A stretch of DNA of 64,000 nt, taken from the NCBI GenBank assembly GCA_025617745.1, contig CM046864.1, positions 25,151,152 through 25,215,151 of the forward strand, given 5' to 3'. The notes under the pieces were generated by a model, which made no database searches, was not told the DNA's origin, and saw nothing but the letters and a program-made list of their open reading frames with translations. Of the stretch, positions 42,780 through 53,943 are shown in pieces; within the stretch, counting starts at the first letter, position 1; the number at the start of each line of letters is the position of its first letter. Source of the stretch: Heliocidaris erythrogramma. Taxonomy: Eukaryota > Echinodermata > Echinoidea > Camarodonta > Echinometridae. The position numbers and the translations under genes are program-made.

Positions 42780-43500
42780 CCCAGAAAGAAACGAAACCCT
42801 AAAACAAAGGGTTATTGTGACCACACTATGTGCTCTATGACAATAATGATATAATTTCCATAAACTAGAAGTATTATGCATGTAAATTGTACCTTGAATG
42901 GCCTCCATCCGTACTTGCTTTAACGAGCAGCAGCATATTGAAAATGACATGTAAAACTCAGTTGCGCCGGATTTGGGTAAAACCGCGAAATCGTTAAGAT
43001 TACATGCGAACATGACCCAAATGTAACATGGCTTTTCAAACCCTTCATTTCTTTCTTTCAATAATGAGGGTAATTAAGGAGATGCCCTCATCATGAAATA
43101 AAGGAAGATCATTTTAGCATAAATGCTTGTTTTCTTATACGTAGGTTTATCTTTGTTGCCTCATTAATCGAACGTTTACACAGTGGGATAACAATGTTAA
43201 GACAGTATTATCTTTGGTCAAAACAGACGAGTCTTATACATTTGGGAGTGGAATCGTTTCCGAACAAGGGAACTCTTGAATTTATTGATATGATTCAAAC
43301 GGGAAGGGGATGGGGGACATCTGCTCCTTTCTATACTTCATACACCCTATGACCTCTGGGTATTTACTATCTACTGGGTATCTACTTTACACCTTAAATT
43401 TCACGTTTTCAACTACATTTTCCCGAACTGTAAACCATCCTTGCCATGCTAATAGACTGACTTGAGGTTGTGAACAAACACGGCATCTGTATTATTTGGT
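42780..43500. other. No gene recognised
   Basis: Only short frames and no clear repeat. Lies between the TA runs and the decayed SRCR exon. Confidence 0.4.
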
Positions 43501-43517
43501 CTAATTTGTAATCCATT

Positions 43518-43650
43518 CACAGCGGCATCGCTCAGTTGCGGTGGGATAATTGGAATTTCTGTTTGCATGATAGTTCTTTTCGTCGCCATCATCGTTTTTT
43601 AATGACAAATTATCATCAAAATGAAGGAAGAAAAGCTAATGAAAAAACAA
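43518..43650 (+). pseudogene. Decayed SRCR transmembrane exon
   Basis: After TCCATTCACAG the sequence reads ASLSCGGIIGISVCMIVLFV then AIIVF and a stop, parallel to PSFSAGWIAGISVGVGVLVF then VIILLL of the SRCR gene A exon at 2595. Nucleotide identity continues past the stop (AAAATGAAGGAAGAAA.. versus AAGATGAAGGAGGAAA..). The acceptor is intact but the frame is closed, so the exon is dead or encodes a truncated tail. Confidence 0.8.
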
Positions 43651-43654
43651 ATTC

Positions 43655-44125
43655 TTCATTTGTAATTTAATTTATACGTCAATTAAACTGAGTATTTCTG
43701 AGTTTGCTTTAGCAAGTTGGGGGAAAGGCCGAATTGCATAGTGATTGAAATCGCTTTATTCTTCCCAGGCAGCTTGGGGAAACATGATCAGGATTTTTTT
43801 TTTCATTTTCAAGACATTTATTTCCAACATTTCAATAGAATTGTACAAAGTAATACATGAGCAAAATAATGTATATGTATTTTTAACAAAATTATGACAA
43901 AATATACATCCATGCGGTACAAGTGTTGGAGGACACACCTCTAAAAGCAAAAACTTGGGCGACGGTGTTCTTAGTACATAATGCATAATATTACATAATA
44001 ACTATATAAAAAGAAAATACTTGTGCACTTGTGCACTTATATTTTTGTTTGATCTGTTATATCTATGAATGTTACATTGTTTATTTTCAATATGAATTGT
44101 GTTTGTATATTGATTTGCCGAATTA

Positions 44126-44160
<35 letters not shown>

Positions 44161-44165
44161 TAATA
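43655..44165 (+). repeat. Dispersed repeat ending in (TAA)n, copy 2 with insertion
   Basis: Matches 9035-9292 on both sides of an insert at about 43792-44020. The insert contains CATTTTCAAGACATTTATTTCC, a LINE-tail-like sequence. Followed by (AAT)n. Confidence 0.6.
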
Positions 44166-45142
44166 GTAATATCAATAATAGTTATCATAATAATAATGAT
44201 AATAATTATTATTATTATCATTATTATTACTATTATGTAAAGCATTTCGCCCACAAATGTAAAAATTACATTTTTACCACAAATTTCATTATGTAAACTG
44301 CAAATGTAAAAAATTTAAGATCAGTTATTATGAGATGTATGTGTGTGCGCGTGTGTATGCGTGTGTGCGAGGTTTTCCTGACCATTAAAACCAATAAGAT
44401 ATTTTAAAGACGCTTTACCACAAATGTCAAACTAGTCAACCGCAAATGTAAAAATTAATGGTTTTCTAGTGGTCTCCCTGTTATGATATCATTAGTTTAT
44501 AGGGACGCGGGGGGGGGGGGGGTGGATTTTCAAGGTTCCAATTTTAGGGCAACAATCGCTTCAGGCAGCGAGATATGGAATTTTGATGATGACATTAGAT
44601 AAACTGCCAACTTTCTTCGCTCGCTCCAGAAGATTGTATAACTGCAAAGTTGATATTCGGGGGAAAAGGCGTCAGTCCTCCTTGCGAAAATGTGCCTGTA
44701 TGCCCATGATGATTAGTTACAAGTGTGTGTATAAGGAAAGTATTTCATTCCATTTGCAAACCATAATTAAATAGACAATGATTTTATTCTGATTCAAATG
44801 TCTCTAGCTGCTGCCGCCGGACTGAAATTGTTACTTAAAATTTCCGAAGAAAGAGCGTGCAAAAATAACGCATTGTGGGTCACATTTTTTTATAATGACC
44901 CTACCATGACGCACCCCACCTGGGGTATAGGTTGCGTCATTACAATGGATAGATGCAGTTTTCATTTTCTTCTGGGTCCATTTTTAAAAATGTTTTTAAA
45001 ATAAGTTTGTTCTGCTGAAAATACATTTGTTCTCCGCACCCTCATGTAAAATATCGGATTTCAAGAGGACGGTGCATGTTTCATTTTTATTTCATTTTAT
45101 TTTTTGCGGTTATTTTTATATTTGTGGTCGATTTTTACATTT

Positions 45143-45178
45143 GTGTGCTTTACCCCCCCCCCCCCCCCCCCCCCCCCT
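45143..45178. repeat. C-run, MITE core
   Basis: About 28 C in a row, next to sequence resembling the C/G-run blocks at 18000-18190. The surrounding 44.2-45.3 kb has no recognised gene. Confidence 0.7.
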
Positions 45179-45330
45179 TCCCGGCCGAATTCGATTTACT
45201 TTTGGGGTGGGGTGAAAGTCCAAGGATTTAAAGATAAGCCCCTGTCCAGAAAAACGTAATAAACTTTTGTGGGCGAGGGGGGGGGGGAGCTTCTCATAAA
45301 CATTAGTGTCGTTGTGTATAGTCAGTCTCA

Positions 45331-45622
45331 AAGAAGCCCAAAGAACCGCCTGAATAGCGCGACAAGATCGCCTACGGATGGGTGGACACTACCGGCCAAC
45401 GATTTGACATCAGCGCACTGCAGCTGTATCTCATGGGGGACGGCCTTGGAAGGCCATGCTTCTAATTTCTACCTCCTAAGGCTTATCTTGCAACGTACAT
45501 TGCAGACGGTTACCAAGATGCGACAATATCAATATATCACATTTATTAAGAGAACGACAAAGGTTATGGACCCCAACAAGAATCGTACGCTTCGATTCAT
45601 TCTGTGGATGACTTACGATGAA
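45331..45622 (+). pseudogene. PNPLA-A last exon, degenerate inverted copy
   Basis: Reads, with frameshifts, KNRLN.RDKIAYGWVDTTG, QRFDISALQLYLMGDGL, PPKAYLATYIADGYQDAT, YHIY, ENDKGYGPQQESYASIHSVD, matching exon 4 of PNPLA-A (18351-18719). Stop codons and small indels break it, no acceptor remains at its left edge, and the matching sequence begins inside the exon, so it is a duplicated fragment. Confidence 0.9.
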
Positions 45623-47085
45623 GAGAAAGAACAAACTGATGCAATACAATACTGTCGCAAATTGTCCTCTTCATTCAGTGGTGGATCCAGGATAGGGGGC
45701 ACAGAGACGGACTTGGTCCCCACAACTGTTTGAACCCCCCCCCCCCCCCCAATCCTCCCGGCGAATTTGATTATATTTTTTCCGGGGGTGGGGGTGCTAG
45801 TCCAAGGATTTCGAGACTTACCTCGGGAAAAATATAAGATTTATTTCTAGGAAGCCGAGCGGGTGCCCCTAGCAAAGAATCCTAAATACTTCAAGGTCAT
45901 AATCTTATTCTAGCAAAAAAAAAATGTTTCCCCCACAGGGCCATTGTTTGATAATGTTTACCGAGTAATGAGTGAAAAACGATCATTTGAACATGGCTGT
46001 GCTTGTTTTGGAATGCCTCGTATGCAGGAGGAAGTAAAAAGCCGTTTCTATATATACAGTTTACAATAATTGCTTCTTATTATCAAGGAGGTTTACGAAA
46101 CACGCTCCGCCCATTCTGCAGTCATGTTCGGACACTAACTGAATTCTATACTTTAGCCCTTGACCAAACTCTATACCTAACCCCTAAACCTGACCTAAAA
46201 CTCACTTGCAACCTTAACCCTACCCCTGTAGGACGAAATAAAGCCCAGCGACGGAGCACTGTGTCGGAACACCATCAAGGTGCATCTCTGGAAATACACC
46301 AAAGTATATAATAAGCTCACTCAAAAATGTTCGGGCATAAACCATTCGAATCAAAATGTACTTTGAGGTGAAATGCAATCATCAATGGACCATGAATATA
46401 AATATGCACACGGTGTTGCTTTGACAACGGCAAACAGTTGGCATGATTCTACTGAAAACACTGAAATCGCCATTTAGAAGGGGAGAAATAAGCTGCTCAA
46501 AAGATCAAGAAAGGGAGGTTGGTTCAATCGTTCAATACGTTATGTATTATCCATTTTTTAATGAAGAAAAGTTACTTAGAACTATAACTGTTTTTGTTTG
46601 CTAATATTTGTCTGTACATTTTGAATAATTATGTCACTACAATAACAAGGAAATTATTTCAGCGATGTTTTTTTTTCCTTATTTGTCTCTGTACCCTTTG
46701 GTTTTTAATAACAAACACAACGAACGCCCAATAATGTTAACACTCATCATAATAATGAAAAAAAATAAAGCAGATTAAAAGTAAATTAATGGTGTTTATA
46801 CATCCTTATTGAAAATAAGTATAAAGTCCTTGATAGAATTTTAGCTCTTTAAAAGTTCAATTCCTTCTCCGTATCCATCCCCGCAGAGAGCTTCAGACCA
46901 AATTCATAATGAATTATTTATTCAATTAATTAATTAATTCACTTACGTTTGGGTAATAATGTGACAGGAAAAGGAAGAATAGTTGGGCCTAGAGTAAGAG
47001 AAAAATAGAGAGAAGGTGGAGGTATTGAACAAAACTTAGTGGAGATAGAGAATTATGAGATTAGAATAGCCATCCACTGTTAACT
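45331..47085. repeat. Inverted segmental duplication, copy B
   Basis: Reverse-complement homologue of 16975-18640, collinear across the PNPLA exon fragment, poly-C MITE blocks, the AAAACGATCATTT block, the GATGAGTGTTAAC equivalent, and the ATTAATTAATTAATTC block near 46925. Moderate divergence with indels suggests an old event. Confidence 0.88.
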
Positions 47086-47584
47086 AATTTATACTAATTT
47101 AAACATGATTGCATAAAACTTTCAAGTAATCATTCAAAGGCAATTTTAAGGGCCCTGTGAGTCATTTTTTGAAATGTGTAAACATAACAACGACACAAAT
47201 TATATAATCCACATATTATTTGTATAGGCACTATAGCTATAGAAATTTCCTTTGAGTCGATTTCTTGAAAGTATTTGCTATCTTGTTATAGAGAGATTTG
47301 TAGTTATTTTTTATATTGCTGTCGTTTTTTCTCAAAAACACGAAAATGTGTGATTCTCTTAATTCGCGGTTCAATAATAGATACCAACCGTTATTTGTAT
47401 AAAATTACCGTACGTTAAACCCGGAAGTTTTGCAAAAATACGCATCTCGTCTATTGTAAATATCATTTTTGTTGTGAACCATTGGAAATAATTTTCAGTA
47501 GATCCATTGCGTTTATATCCCAAAGTCAAGTCTGATCTTTTCATCCCTGTAAAAGCGTTTGAAGAGGAAAAGGCACATCTGACC

Positions 47585-47657
47585 ATGATTATTCTGTCGA
47601 GAGTATGTCTTCTGGTCATCATAGGGCACTATGGACACCCATTTGCAAACGCTCAAA
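47585..47657 (+). CDS. Signal-peptide exon, probable first coding exon of SRCR gene B
   Basis: ATG at 47585 starts MIILSRVCLLVIIGHYGHPF then ANAQ, a hydrophobic core followed by a small-residue cleavage site (ANA-Q), and stops at a consensus donor (AAA then GTAAGT) in phase 1. The next candidate exon on the same strand, the SRCR exon at 58691, begins in phase 1, so they can be joined without frameshift. No other coding exon is seen in the 11 kb between, which is packed with mobile elements. Upstream in-frame sequence is open, but the hydrophobic stretch directly after this ATG fits a signal peptide start. The linkage to the SRCR exon is inferred. Confidence 0.6.
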
Positions 47658-48023
47658 GTAAGTTTTCTGGAAATTTCTTGCTAAAATTAATGCGGTAGGT
47701 AAAACCTGAACTCCATTGCACTTTGAAATACAATGTACACTAAAGGAAAAAAGAAACTTATAAAAGTTCAAGAGATCACCAAATTAAATTCTCTGCATGG
47801 AAATGTACCAAATTTGGATATAATGTTGATTCAATGCATGGCTTTAAATGACAGTCAATAACAAAAAGTTTTCTTCAATGCCACAAAAGAAATGTGCACT
47901 GAAACAAAGGACTCTCTAATCCCAAAGTCACAAAGATAAACTGCAGTCTTGTACACCATATGCATGTCAATGAATGAAACAAAAGAATTTCAAAAGGGAT
48001 TTGCAAGTTCATATCCAAACAGA

Positions 48024-48290
48024 TTAATAGCCAGTATGTCCACCTCTAGCTTGCTGGCAAGCTGTACACCGTCTTCGCATGCTTCCGATCAGATTCGCGA
48101 TGGTAGCCTGGGGAACATTGTTCCATTCCTCTTGCAGTGCTGCAATGAGCATCTCCCTATTGATGGGCTGATTGTCACGCCTTGACACACGTCGACCAAG
48201 CTCTTCCCAGAGATGTTCAATTGGGGAAAGGTCTGGTGAACAGGCGAACCATGGCAGAACATCAATATCCTCTTGCTCGAGGGGTGCAAA
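48024..48290 (-). pseudogene. Tc1-family transposase, C-terminal remnant
   Basis: About 88 codons containing VLPWFACSPDLSPIEHLWEE, with the third catalytic residue (Glu in PIEH), and ending QQARGGHTGY. The DNA-binding domain and both catalytic Asp residues are gone. It is distinct from, but related to, the intact transposase at 40096-41118, which ends ARGGHTRY. Confidence 0.88.
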
Positions 48291-48448
48291 TCCCTTTTGA
48301 AATTCTTTTGTTTCATTCATTGACATGCATATGGTGTACAAGACTGCAGTTTATCTTTGTGACTTTGGGATTAGAGAGTCCTTTGTTTCAGTGCACATTT
48401 CTTTTGTGGCATTGAAGAAAACTTTTTGTTATTGACTGTCATTTAAAG

Positions 48449-49377
48449 TAGATATTCAAAGAAAATCACAAATATGGCAATTAATGTATCACTAGAAACT
48501 GGGAAGCTTACAGATGGCAATCTTATAAGTTTTATGTCAACTGCGTATCTGGTGATTATAAAAACAACACAAATAAAAGCTCTTCTCAGCATCTGGAATA
48601 TCCGAGGATTCGCCAGAAATATAGCGATGTTTTGATGTCGTCACACTCGGGATCGATCCTGCTTAAGCAGACGACGTCCTATAATGAATGAACGTAATTG
48701 CAATGCAATTATTTATCAAATTATAAAGAGTTTGGTGTATTTAAACATGACCTTATTTCACACCATTATAAAGGGAAAGTGAAACTGATTCTGATAGCTA
48801 AAACCGTTTGATTGTAAATACATAGGAGAAGGGTCAATGATCAATGAAATAAACCCCACTTTCAAATTGAAAAGCCCTCCGAATAATAGCAGGATGGTAT
48901 TCGTTCCCTCTTGAAACGCCGAACATGCCCCGGTGCAAACAGCTGAAAATACAATGGCGTCTTATTTTGTTTACAAGTGACTGATTCCTTTATTTTTTTA
49001 ACGCTGCATTTTTCATCAAAATAATACCATACACGAAGTTAAGAGTGAGGCAACAGACTAACATTAAGACTGACGCTAGTGAAGGAAGAGAAATAAGTGA
49101 AGAGGAGATGACAAAATAGGCTCTGAAAAATGTGTAAGATGTTATGGGACATCGTCTGCTTAGCCAGGACTGGTCCAGGGTGTGTCGTCACATATCTCAG
49201 CAGCGTTCGAGGAGCTCTTCAGCTGCTATATCGGGGGCTGTATTTTACCGTTTTATAATTGATAATAATCATTACTTCAAATGTTTCCAAGCGTTGAATT
49301 TGGATAACCTTGTTTAATTTATGCCATCTATGCAATAATAAGTATTAAGCCAATATTTAAAATCATCAACGTTCTAC
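48449..49377. mobile_element. 929-bp element nested in the Tc1 right arm, 7-bp TSD
   Basis: TTTAAAG is directly repeated at 48442-48448 and 49378-49384, and the intact opposite arm at about 47845-47855 shows the empty site with one copy. Ends are TAGA..TCTAC, a very short inverted repeat. It contains a GTCGTC/GACGTCC-rich palindrome region (about 48635-49205). Superfamily uncertain. Confidence 0.75.
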
Positions 49378-49499
49378 TTTAAAGCCATGCATTGAATCAA
49401 CATTATATCCAAATTTGGTACATTTCCATGCAGAGAATTTAATTTGGTGATCTCTTGAACTTTTATAAGTTTCTTTTTTCCTTTAGTGTAGTTATAAGT

Positions 49500-50150
49500 T
49501 CAGACTGCGATGTCACTTTGGAAGAAATTGGGATATCATTCAATTTCAATTCAATTCAATTCAAAATCATTTTATTTCCAACAATAACACTTCCAAATAA
49601 TACATATAATTCATAATATCAATTACAAAGTACACAAAAAGTACAACAAATTTCGTTTAGAATGTTCAAAATACAATGGAAAATAACATATGAAGGAAAA
49701 AAGAGAGACCCACTAAAAAGACATCATTAGACATGTCAGATATGAAAATGTATATTATGTAAGATTATCCCGACTTAGCTCGTTTGTATAGTAGTGTGAA
49801 AAACAAATGGTGGTGTATTTAAGTCTATTGGTTGGAGAAAATGACAAATCGGCCTTTAACCGTTGACAGTCTCTGGTCTGAAGTAACTACAGTTCGCAGG
49901 CTTCTTCATCATCAAATAAGAAAACATTTAGATACATATGTGCAAGACATTGCACAAGTAATAATGACAAAGAAAAAGGAAACTACAAAGAAGCGATCAG
50001 CTTGAAAAGTGTGGTTCCACAGTGAATAATGCATGAATGTGCAAGGAAATAATTGTTCAATAAGAAGTCAATTAGTACATGCAATTTGTTATACTAAGAA
50101 AATAAGTGAAAATAATCTGACGCCGACATATTGAATAGAGCTTTTACTTT
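49500..50150. other. LINE-tail-like sequence, no gene
   Basis: (CAATT)n at 49541-49562 followed by AATCATTTTATTTCCAACAA, a type of reverse LINE 3' end also hinted at near 43810. Otherwise AT-rich with nothing recognised. Confidence 0.4.
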
Positions 50151-50312
50151 TAAAGGCCAAGTCCACGTCAATATCAAATTGATTTGAATAAACAGAGTAA
50201 AATTAAACAAGCATAACAGTAAAAATTTCACTGAAATCGGATGTAAAATGAGAAAGTTATGGCATTTTGAAGTTTTGCATTATTTCATGAAACAGTGATA
50301 TGCATATAGCAT

Positions 50313-51275
50313 CCCTGATAGCAGAAAGTGTTAAAAATTACGTTATATTTACGTCGTGGTTTTCGTCTTTTTTACGTCCTGTAATTACGTCAATAAGACG
50401 ATAACTTGCACCAACGCAAGACGTCAAGAGGACGTCTTATTTTGACGTCATCTGTACACTGTAAAAACTGAAGTGCTGTATATAGCACTTTTTGAGGGCA
50501 TGCATAGAGACTGCACTCAGAGTGCTATTGAATGCACACAGCGTGCTATTTCAGCACTTTCACGGGAGCTGGACCGGCTCCTTAAACTGCTAAACATTCA
50601 TTAAAAAAAATGATTTGGGCGAGCTTCGAACCAGGGTCCGCTGATCGAGAATTGCTGGGCATTACCGCTAGACTAACTCACATTGTACGATTTAGAGCAG
50701 ATCATATTGTTACATAGTGAATTTACGACACCTCATAGTTCATGTTATCTACTTGACTCCCATGACTAAACTGGATTGCAAGAAGCATTCGTTAGTCCAT
50801 CGGTAACGTCAGCGCCTCTCAATCAGCGGAACCTGGTTCGAGGCTCGCCACGGTCACATTTTTTTTTTGCTGGTAAATTAGCACACTACAAGTGCTATAA
50901 ACAGCATTTCAGGTGCAGTCACTATACATGCCCCTAAAAGTAGCACTTTAGTTTTTACAGTGTACAAGACGTAGAGATGACGTCACAATAAGACGTCCTC
51001 TTGACGTCTTGCGTTGGTGCAAGTTGTCGTCTCATTGACGTAATTACAGGACGTAAAAAAGACGAAAACCGCGACGTAAATATCACGTCATTTTTAACAC
51101 TTTCTGCTATCAGGGAAGAGGAATGAAGACGTAGAGATGAGGTCAAAATAAGACGTCCTCTTGACGTCTTGCGTTGGTGCAAGTTGTCGTCTTATTGACG
51201 TAATTACAGGACGTAAAAAAGACGAAAACCACGACGTAAATATCACGTCATTTTTAACACTTTCTGCTATCAGGG
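50313..51275. mobile_element. Foldback element, ACGTC-rich arms, copy 3
   Basis: CCCTGATAGCAGAAAG at 50313 and CTTTCTGCTATCAGGG ending 51275, with a second, tandem right arm ending at 51115. Flanked by AT on both sides where the uninterrupted palindrome arm has one AT, giving a 2-bp target duplication. Contains the tRNA-bearing inner MITE at 50457-50962. Confidence 0.87.
50457..50962. mobile_element. Mariner-type MITE with divergent tRNA-like modules, copy 3
   Basis: Ends CACTGTAAAAACTGAAGTGC and GCACTTTAGTTTTTACAGTG, TA on both sides. tRNA-like modules at about 50626-50690 (-) and 50789-50857 (+). Orientation is reversed relative to copies 1 and 2. Confidence 0.78.
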
Positions 51276-52009
51276 ATGGGCGGTATGCAAATGAGTGAAC
51301 CGATGATGTCACACACTCACTTTTCCTTATGTGTTTTATTATATGAAATTTCAAATATTTCAATTTTTATAGATGTGATAATAAAGAATCCCTTCCTTGT
51401 AAGTTACAATAATGATGATTTTACATGTTCCATATGTAGTCAAACCATGTTTTACATTATTGAAGCCAAAAAATGAAATATATGATATTTCATATAATAA
51501 AATACATAAGGAAAAGTGAGTGCATGACATCATCGGTTCACTCATTTGCATACCGCCCATGTTATGCATATCACTGTTTCATGAAATAATGCAAAACTTC
51601 AAAATGCCATAACTTTCATATTTTACATCCAATTTCAGTGAAATTTTTACTGTTTAATTTTACTCTGTTTATTCAAATCAACTTGATATTGAGGTGGACT
51701 TGGCCTTTAAAAGATTGATCTGTCACTAAGAACAGGGATGTTCTTGATCGTCTATAAAAAATGAAAAAAAAATGAAAATTAGGTAAGGGAATTTGTATCA
51801 ATTAATGTTACACTTTTCTTTGGAATCTTAATAAGAGGATATTAAAGATAACTATACAAAATTTGGAGACCCTGAGCGACCTATATGCACTAAAAAGAAA
51901 TTGTACCATCGTATGTTTAAAGCTAGAAAGGCGTTACTTCATAATGGACGCTTGTTGTTTTGAACAAAAATATGCGCTATGCTATGGTGGCTCTGAAGGG
52001 CCACGCAGA

Positions 52010-52195
52010 CGCAAAAATTGACGTATATCGATGCAACAATTTTCTTGTCGTTTACGTCCAAGACGTGAACACAAAGAAAATTGACGTATATCTATGCAAC
52101 AATTTCTTGTCGTTTACGTCGAAGACGCGAACACAAAGAAAATTGACGTAAATCTATGCAACAATTTTCTTGTCGTTTACATCCAAGACGCGAAC
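52010..52195. repeat. 87-bp tandem repeat, left end
   Basis: Two to three copies of a unit with AATTGACGTATATCTATGCA and TTGTCGTTTACGTCCAAGAC. Inverted copies are at 57225-57400, and the frames (NNFLVVYVQDVNTKKIDVYL) are repeat artefacts. Confidence 0.85.
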
Positions 52196-52196
52196 T

Positions 52197-52930
52197 TCGC
52201 GCATTGGTGCTCATTATAGTGACTTGGTGCTCATTAAACGTGTGCCAAACCCTACGAGGATTGTAGGAATGATTATCTGTAAAATATTGTTTCAAATGAA
52301 CTTTATTTACGTCTCAATATTGCCTTTAACCTCTATATATCCAGACACTGACTTTGATTTGCATTGATTATAATCCTGATGACTGTTTTCAAACAAAATA
52401 GCGCATTGGTGCTCATTATAGTGACTTGGTGCTCATGAAACGTGAGCTAAACCCTACGAGGATTGTAGGAATGATTATCTGTAAAATTTTGTTTAAAATG
52501 AACTTTATTTACGTCTCAATATTGTCTTAAACATCTAATTATCTAGACACTGACTTTGATTGGTGGTCATTATAGTGCCTTTGTGCTCACGAAACGTGTC
52601 CTAAACCCTATGCAGGGGTTATAGGAATAATTGTCTTCAGTGGCGTCGGGGGAGGGGGGGGGGGGGGGGGCAAAACTTGCGAGGAAATGGTTAGCGGAAA
52701 CTGTTTGGAGGGAGATCCATATGTTTTATGGGTACTCTAGTGATTGTCTTGAAAATATGTGTTTCTATATGAACTTATTTACATCTCAATATTGTCTCTA
52801 ACATCACTTCATCCAAACACTAACTTTGATTTGTATTTATTATAACCTTATGACTGTTTTTCAACAACTTCGTGCATCGGTGCCTGATAGAGCCTTGGAG
52901 TTTGAGCTCAAGAAACGTGTGCTTATAATC
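52197..52930. repeat. ~202-bp tandem repeat, left arm (decaying)
   Basis: Units start GCGCATTGGTGCTCATTATA; the first two are close, the later ones (about 52560 and 52865) are progressively diverged. Opposite orientation to 54716-55610. A poly-G MITE core interrupts it near 52640-52675. Confidence 0.8.
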
Positions 52931-53109
52931 TCATAATATGTGTTAGCACGATATCGTGCCTTGTAGCTAAATAATAGCATAATCTTTATAGAAGGGTATC
53001 AAAGAGGGGTCCCCCTAGGACAACCACCCTCTAGAAATTATGCTAAAGGTCATATTAATTCTATTTTGGCGAGCGAGCGCAGCAAATCAGCACAATATTC
53101 TTCAACGTG

Positions 53110-53425
53110 ATGTTAAGTCCAATTCCTTTTCCTATAGAGGGTGGTTGTCATGGGGGTAGTAAGTTGTCCTAGAGGGTTGTTGTCCTAGGGGTAGTTGTCT
53201 GGGGGTAGTTGTCCGCCAGGGTAGTTGCCCTATGGGGTAGTTAGTTTTTTTTTTTTCATTTGGGGGGGGGGGGGGGTCATTGTCCCGGGGGTAGTGGTCC
53301 TAGACGGTGATTGCCGTATGGGGTAGTTGTCCTAGGTGGTAGATTTCCTAGAGGGTGGTTATCTAGGGGTGGTTATCCGTTGGTGGTTATCCGGGGTGGT
53401 TGTCCAGGGGGTAGGTGTCCACCTT
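53110..53425. repeat. G-rich minisatellite GGGTAGTTGTCCTAG
   Basis: More than a dozen degenerate copies of a 14-20 base unit with GGGGTAGTTGTCC as core. The + strand has many G3-G4 runs, so G-quadruplex formation is plausible. Confidence 0.75.
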
Positions 53426-53741
53426 GTGAACATTGAGTGCACAAAAATTTACCTATGCTGTAACTTCTTTTCCTCATAATCCCAATTCAATGAAACTTGG
53501 ACATTGTTCAGAAAGATATTCCACATGTTTTAGAACAATGTTGATATATTTATATTGCTTTTATAATTGCCTTGACAACTATTATTCAATGTTCATTTCC
53601 ATTTTATTTTTGTAATTTTTCAAATAGATATTACTTTGAAAGTCTGAGATTCAGAGTTAATGTGCATGACTTAGATATAATAACAAAGGAATTATATCAT
53701 TGTTTGTAAATATGATACACGCAAATAACATTAGACGTTAT

Positions 53742-53880
53742 CAGGGGCGGATCCAGGATTTAGTATAAGGGGGAGCACACAAATGCAGGTTTGTCAACTT
53801 TTGGAAAAGGTAGAACCGTATTTTTTGGTCTTGCCAGCTTCTCGAAAAGTCTCTGGTCAAAGTGCATACTTTTCTTCCAA

Positions 53881-53912
<32 letters not shown>

Positions 53913-53943
53913 GGGCCGGAAGTGCCCCCTGGATCCGCCAATG
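53742..53943. mobile_element. 202-bp hAT-like poly-G MITE with perfect 8-bp TSD
   Basis: CAGGGGCGGATCCAGG and CCTGGATCCGCCAATG termini, with GACGTTAT directly repeated at 53734-53741 and 53944-53951. The core has about 30 consecutive G. Best-preserved member of the family also seen at 9811-10048. Confidence 0.9.

Larger units (their letters stand above)
47739..49488 (-). mobile_element. Internally deleted long-TIR Tc1-like element with nested insertion
   Basis: Ends CACTAAAGGAAAAAAGAAAC and the inverse, flanked by TA (47737-47738, 49489-49490). The left inverted repeat runs about 265 bases (47739-48005); its partner is split into 49378-49488 and about 48290-48448 by a 929-base insertion. Only the last part of the transposase remains (48024-48290). 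It lies 81 bases after the signal-peptide exon donor, in the intron. Confidence 0.87.
50151..51710. mobile_element. Palindromic MITE, AAAGGCCAAGTCCAC ends, hosting foldback copy 3
   Basis: Left arm 50151-50312 plus 51276-51365 pairs with right arm about 51475-51710; ends TTAAAGGCCAAGTCC and GGACTTGGCCTTTAA. The left arm is interrupted by the ACGTC-rich foldback at 50313-51275. With the insert removed the arms match closely. Confidence 0.85.
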
